Source: Chitinophagaceae bacterium
GTDB taxonomy: Bacteria > Bacteroidota > Bacteroidia > Chitinophagales > Chitinophagaceae
DNA: 64,000 nucleotides
Direction of reading: 5' to 3'
Assembly (NCBI GenBank): GCA_947447265.1
Contig: CANFKC010000002.1
Span: forward strand, 1-64,000
Shown one piece after another: positions 61,043-64,000 of this stretch. Below the pieces are notes generated by a model that was not told the DNA's origin, did not search any database, and was given only the letters and a program-made list of their open reading frames with translations. A program made the translations under genes and the position numbers. Every line of letters begins with the position of its first letter. The stretch's first letter is position 1.

Positions 61043-61906
61043 ATGAAAATAAGTAATACGGTTTTGTTGATTGTTATCTGCGCTTGTTCTTTCCTGGGTA
61101 TCAGCAAGGCGTCGGGACAGGCTGAAACTAAGAAGAAGCATAAAACAGGCTCGGTTTATTTTAGCTGGGGTTATAACCAGGAGTGGTACACCAGATCTAC
61201 CGTGCATGTAAAGCAAGACAAACTTGGTAACGATTATGAGCTGGTTGATGTTAAAGGTCATGACCACATGGGCTGGAACAATAAGAGTATTTTCCGCCAG
61301 GCACTAACCATTCCGCAATATAATTACAGGTTGGGCTACTACTTTAACGAAAAGCAGGATATGGCAATTGAGTTGAATTTTGACCATACCAAATTCATTA
61401 TTGCTGACCAGATTTTACGCGTAAAGGGCAGGTTGAATGGCAACCCGGTTGATTCAAATATTAATTTTAACGAGGCAAATGGGTTTTACTATTTCTTAAA
61501 CAATGGCGCCAACTTCTTCCTTTTCAATTTTGTAAAGCGTTTTGGCCTGTACAATAAGCACAATGTTGCTGTTGATTTTTTGGGTAAAGCGGGCGTAGGT
61601 CCGGTAATTCCGCACGTTGAAAACAAATTGTTTGGCGTAGCGAACGAACCTCATTTTCAATTCGGCGGCTGGAATACCGGCATCGAAACAGCCCTGAAAG
61701 TGACCATCATGCAATACGGCTACCTTGAACTTTCACAGAAGGTAGATTATGCACGTTACAGCGGATTGAAAATGGCTGCTGATGGCACCGGCAAGCAGAG
61801 CTTTGGCACCTATGAGCTGATTTTTAGCGCAGGTTTCACGCTGCCTACCACTAAAAACAACCCAAGGTTCGCGAAGAGCAAAGCCACCGCGGCAGCTCAA
61901 AAATAG
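61043..61906 (+). CDS. Probable outer-membrane beta-barrel protein
   Basis: A 287-aa protein with a signal peptide (hydrophobic residues 7-20, cleavage near SKASGQ). The mature part alternates polar and aromatic residues in strand-like stretches (QYNYRLGYYFNEK, DMAIELNFDHTKF, NFFLFNFVKRFGLY, YGYLELSQKVDYARY) typical of Bacteroidota outer-membrane barrels. No TonB box and no T9SS tail. Function unknown. Confidence 0.75.
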   Translation: MKISNTVLLIVICACSFLGISKASGQAETKKKHKTGSVYFSWGYNQEWYTRSTVHVKQDKLGNDYELVDVKGHDHMGWNNKSIFRQALTIPQYNYRLGYYFNEKQDMAIELNFDHTKFIIADQILRVKGRLNGNPVDSNINFNEANGFYYFLNNGANFFLFNFVKRFGLYNKHNVAVDFLGKAGVGPVIPHVENKLFGVANEPHFQFGGWNTGIETALKVTIMQYGYLELSQKVDYARYSGLKMAADGTGKQSFGTYELIFSAGFTLPTTKNNPRFAKSKATAAAQK

Positions 61907-62046
61907 CGGCTCTTGATACCAATTTATTTAGTTTTTCTTCCGGACCAGCCGGACTTATAACTGTGATTTTCTTTTATATATTGACGGAAAGATTTGTGTT
62001 TTTTTATTTTTATTTTAGTTGGTATCTTTCGCCCAAATAAACTGGA

Positions 62047-64000
62047 ATGAAGCAAATTTTTACCTTACTCTTTGTATCACTATTTTGTTACGGCGCAAAG
62101 GCGCAAACATGCGCAGATTTTGCGGTGCAACTTACGGCAACAACGCAGGTAAGTCCGGCCCGTATTACCCTGCGCTGGAAGCCGCTGTCTGATACCAATA
62201 TCTATAAAGTTTACAAAAAAACAAAAGCTTCCCTCACCTGGAGTGCCTCGATGGTTACACTACATAGCTTCGATAGCGCATATACGGACACAACAGTTAT
62301 TGTTGACTCCGCTTATGAATATTTTGTAGCCGCTGACCATTATGTTGGCGGTACTTACAAATGGACTGCGACAGGCTACATATATGCCGGCATTAAATCG
62401 CCTGCAATGCACAGCAAGGGTGGGTTGGTACTTATGGTGGACAGCACCTATGTCGATTCCTGCGCTGATGGCCTGCACAAACTGATGAAGGACATAAGCG
62501 GAGACGGCTGGCAGATTTTCAGACATGACGTTTCACGCTCCCTGAACGATACCGCAGTCAAGCGCCTTATTAAAGCAGATTATACCAATAATGCTAATGT
62601 AAAGGCCGTATTGCTGGTAGGTCATGTGGCTGTGCCATACAGCGGCGACCTTAACCCGGATGGCCATCCTGACCACCTTGGCGCATGGCCTGCCGACGTT
62701 TACTACGCTGACCTTACAGGCACCTGGACCGATGCTGCGGTCAGCGATACCGCATCGCCTTACAGCTGGACTAAGAATGGCCCCGGCGATGGCAAGTGGG
62801 ACCAGACACAGATACCTGCATTAACGGCACTACAGGTTAGCCGTATTGATTTGTACAATATGCCTGCTTTTGCGAGCACTGATATACAGAGGATGAGAAA
62901 TTACCTTGCTAAAGACCACATCTACAAAATGGACTCACTTTATGTAAGGCGTAGCGCTATAGTAAGCGATAACTTTGGTGTGTTCACATTAAGCTCAGGT
63001 GGGCATGAAGCGTTTGCATCTACAGCATGGCGCAGTTTCCCACCTATGCTTACAAGAGATAGCATAGCACCAACGTCTGCGCTTATCCAGAACCTGGATA
63101 CGGCTTCGTTCCAGTGGGCTTATGGATGTGGCGGCGGCTCATTCTCGTCAGCAGGCGGAATAGGCGCAACTTCTGATTTTGCTTCACATAACATGAAAGG
63201 CATCTTTACCGTTTTATTCGGCAGCTACTTTGGCGACTGGAATGTATCGAATAATTTTTTACGTGCGCCACTATGCTCCAATACCCCGGCGCTTACTTCA
63301 TGCTGGGCAGGCAGGCCAAACTGGTATTTTCACCATATGGGCTTAGGTGAAAATATCGGGTTCTCAACCTGGTGGTCGCAAAATAATGACGGTGGCATTT
63401 ACGGACCAAGCGACGTTGGCATCAACCAATGGGTGCATGTTGCTTTAATGGGCGACTTGACATTAAGGAACCAATATATTAAACCTGCAACCAATCTGGT
63501 TATTACCCACACGGCATTACACGGTGCAAACCTTAGCTGGACAGCTTCGGCAGATGCTTCAGTACTAGGCTATTATGTTTACAGGGCTACCAGCGAATTT
63601 GGCAACTACCAGAAGATATCAGGCATGGTAACCACTTTAACCTTTCACGATACGGTTGGTAGCGACGGGCTTAAATTTTATATGGTGCGCCCTGTAAAAT
63701 TGCAGACAACGCCATCAGGTGCGTATTATAATCTGGGCATCGGTATTACCGATTCCGCTACCGTAAGTTTCAACCATGTTGCAGTGGAAAATGTTTCGGT
63801 ATCGTTCGATTTCAATCTGTATCCTAATCCGGCCAGTAATGTTATCAATGTAGCTATTGACGCGCAAGCTACATCAACAGCCACCTTAAGCCTGGTAAAC
63901 ATAAAAGGCGAACGCTTTGCAACGGCTACCAAGCAAATTCAGCAAGGTGCCAACGTATTTTCACTACAGGTAGCTGATCTGCCGGCTGGTATATATACCG
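62047..64000 (+). CDS. T9SS-exported protein with fibronectin type III-like and possible C25-like regions (partial, cut by window end)
   Basis: At least 651 codons from the ATG at 62047; no stop before the window end. Signal peptide ends near GAKAQ. A fibronectin type III-like module lies at about residues 27-115 (RITLRWKPLSDTNIYKVYKK). A central domain with VKAVLLVGHVAVPYSG and FGSYFGDWNVSNNF loosely recalls gingipain-like C25 peptidases, but I see Ser where the Cys nucleophile would be expected. A second Fn3-like module (LSWTASADASVLGYYVYRA) precedes a T9SS tail that starts with LYPNPASNV at about residue 590. Exported and probably surface-attached. Confidence 0.85.
   Translation, partial: MKQIFTLLFVSLFCYGAKAQTCADFAVQLTATTQVSPARITLRWKPLSDTNIYKVYKKTKASLTWSASMVTLHSFDSAYTDTTVIVDSAYEYFVAADHYVGGTYKWTATGYIYAGIKSPAMHSKGGLVLMVDSTYVDSCADGLHKLMKDISGDGWQIFRHDVSRSLNDTAVKRLIKADYTNNANVKAVLLVGHVAVPYSGDLNPDGHPDHLGAWPADVYYADLTGTWTDAAVSDTASPYSWTKNGPGDGKWDQTQIPALTALQVSRIDLYNMPAFASTDIQRMRNYLAKDHIYKMDSLYVRRSAIVSDNFGVFTLSSGGHEAFASTAWRSFPPMLTRDSIAPTSALIQNLDTASFQWAYGCGGGSFSSAGGIGATSDFASHNMKGIFTVLFGSYFGDWNVSNNFLRAPLCSNTPALTSCWAGRPNWYFHHMGLGENIGFSTWWSQNNDGGIYGPSDVGINQWVHVALMGDLTLRNQYIKPATNLVITHTALHGANLSWTASADASVLGYYVYRATSEFGNYQKISGMVTTLTFHDTVGSDGLKFYMVRPVKLQTTPSGAYYNLGIGITDSATVSFNHVAVENVSVSFDFNLYPNPASNVINVAIDAQATSTATLSLVNIKGERFATATKQIQQGANVFSLQVADLPAGIYT

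Noticed and set aside
62085-62115. A GCGCAAAGGCGCAAA word resembling the intergenic stutter family.
   Set aside because: It encodes the end of a normal signal peptide (GAKAQ) and is a single short copy.

Overview
The window looks like chromosomal DNA of a member of the Bacteroidota, probably Chitinophagaceae or a close relative. The signs are: several secreted proteins ending in type IX secretion (T9SS) C-terminal sorting domains; promoters of the Bacteroidota type (TAnnTTTG at -7) ahead of several genes; weak or absent Shine-Dalgarno sequences; and short 'stutter' repeats between genes. I ran no database search; family names come from motifs read in the translations.

Layout. 1-1750: a 65-bp tandem array of paired hairpins next to a RAYT/IS200-like tyrosine transposase gene. 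1.8-8.5 kb: secreted proteins (a beta-propeller/amidohydrolase fusion and an Asp-box propeller with a T9SS tail). 8.57-9.62 kb: a second RAYT element and, just before it, an internally deleted miniature copy. 9.7-19.3 kb: duplicated lipoproteins, a DnaQ-like/GIY-YIG nuclease fusion, small membrane proteins, and a divergent pair of TMTC-like membrane/TPR proteins. 19.9-33.1 kb: one giant gene (4378 aa) with 48 Ig-like (Big_2-type) repeats and a T9SS tail. 33.3-37.3 kb: P5C dehydrogenase (pruA), ACMSD of the kynurenine pathway, and a hypothetical protein.

37.5-43.9 kb is the most unusual region. A tRNA-Gly(CCC) gene is cut in its anticodon loop by a 6,315-bp insert, with a 10-bp direct repeat at the junctions. 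The acceptor-stem halves, now more than 6 kb apart, still pair. The insert carries, all on the minus strand, an HNH endonuclease with homing-endonuclease-type repeats, a small unknown gene, an AbiEi/AbiEii-type toxin-antitoxin pair whose antitoxin has an N-terminal PD-(D/E)xK signature, and a compact three-gene operon of a ClpP-like protein plus two paralogous 147-aa proteins I do not recognise. No integrase gene is visible. This is the best candidate for an undescribed mobile or defence system.

44-64 kb is mostly housekeeping: a GT22-like mannosyltransferase, two tiny membrane proteins, a DUF2071 protein, divergent acetyl-CoA and propionyl-CoA synthetase genes, MtgA, RecQ, a RelE/ParE-type TA pair, AnmK, a GT4 glycosyltransferase divergent from a formyltransferase, Aat, a HEAT-repeat protein overlapping an FKBP isomerase, an outer-membrane protein, and a T9SS-secreted protein cut by the right edge of the window.
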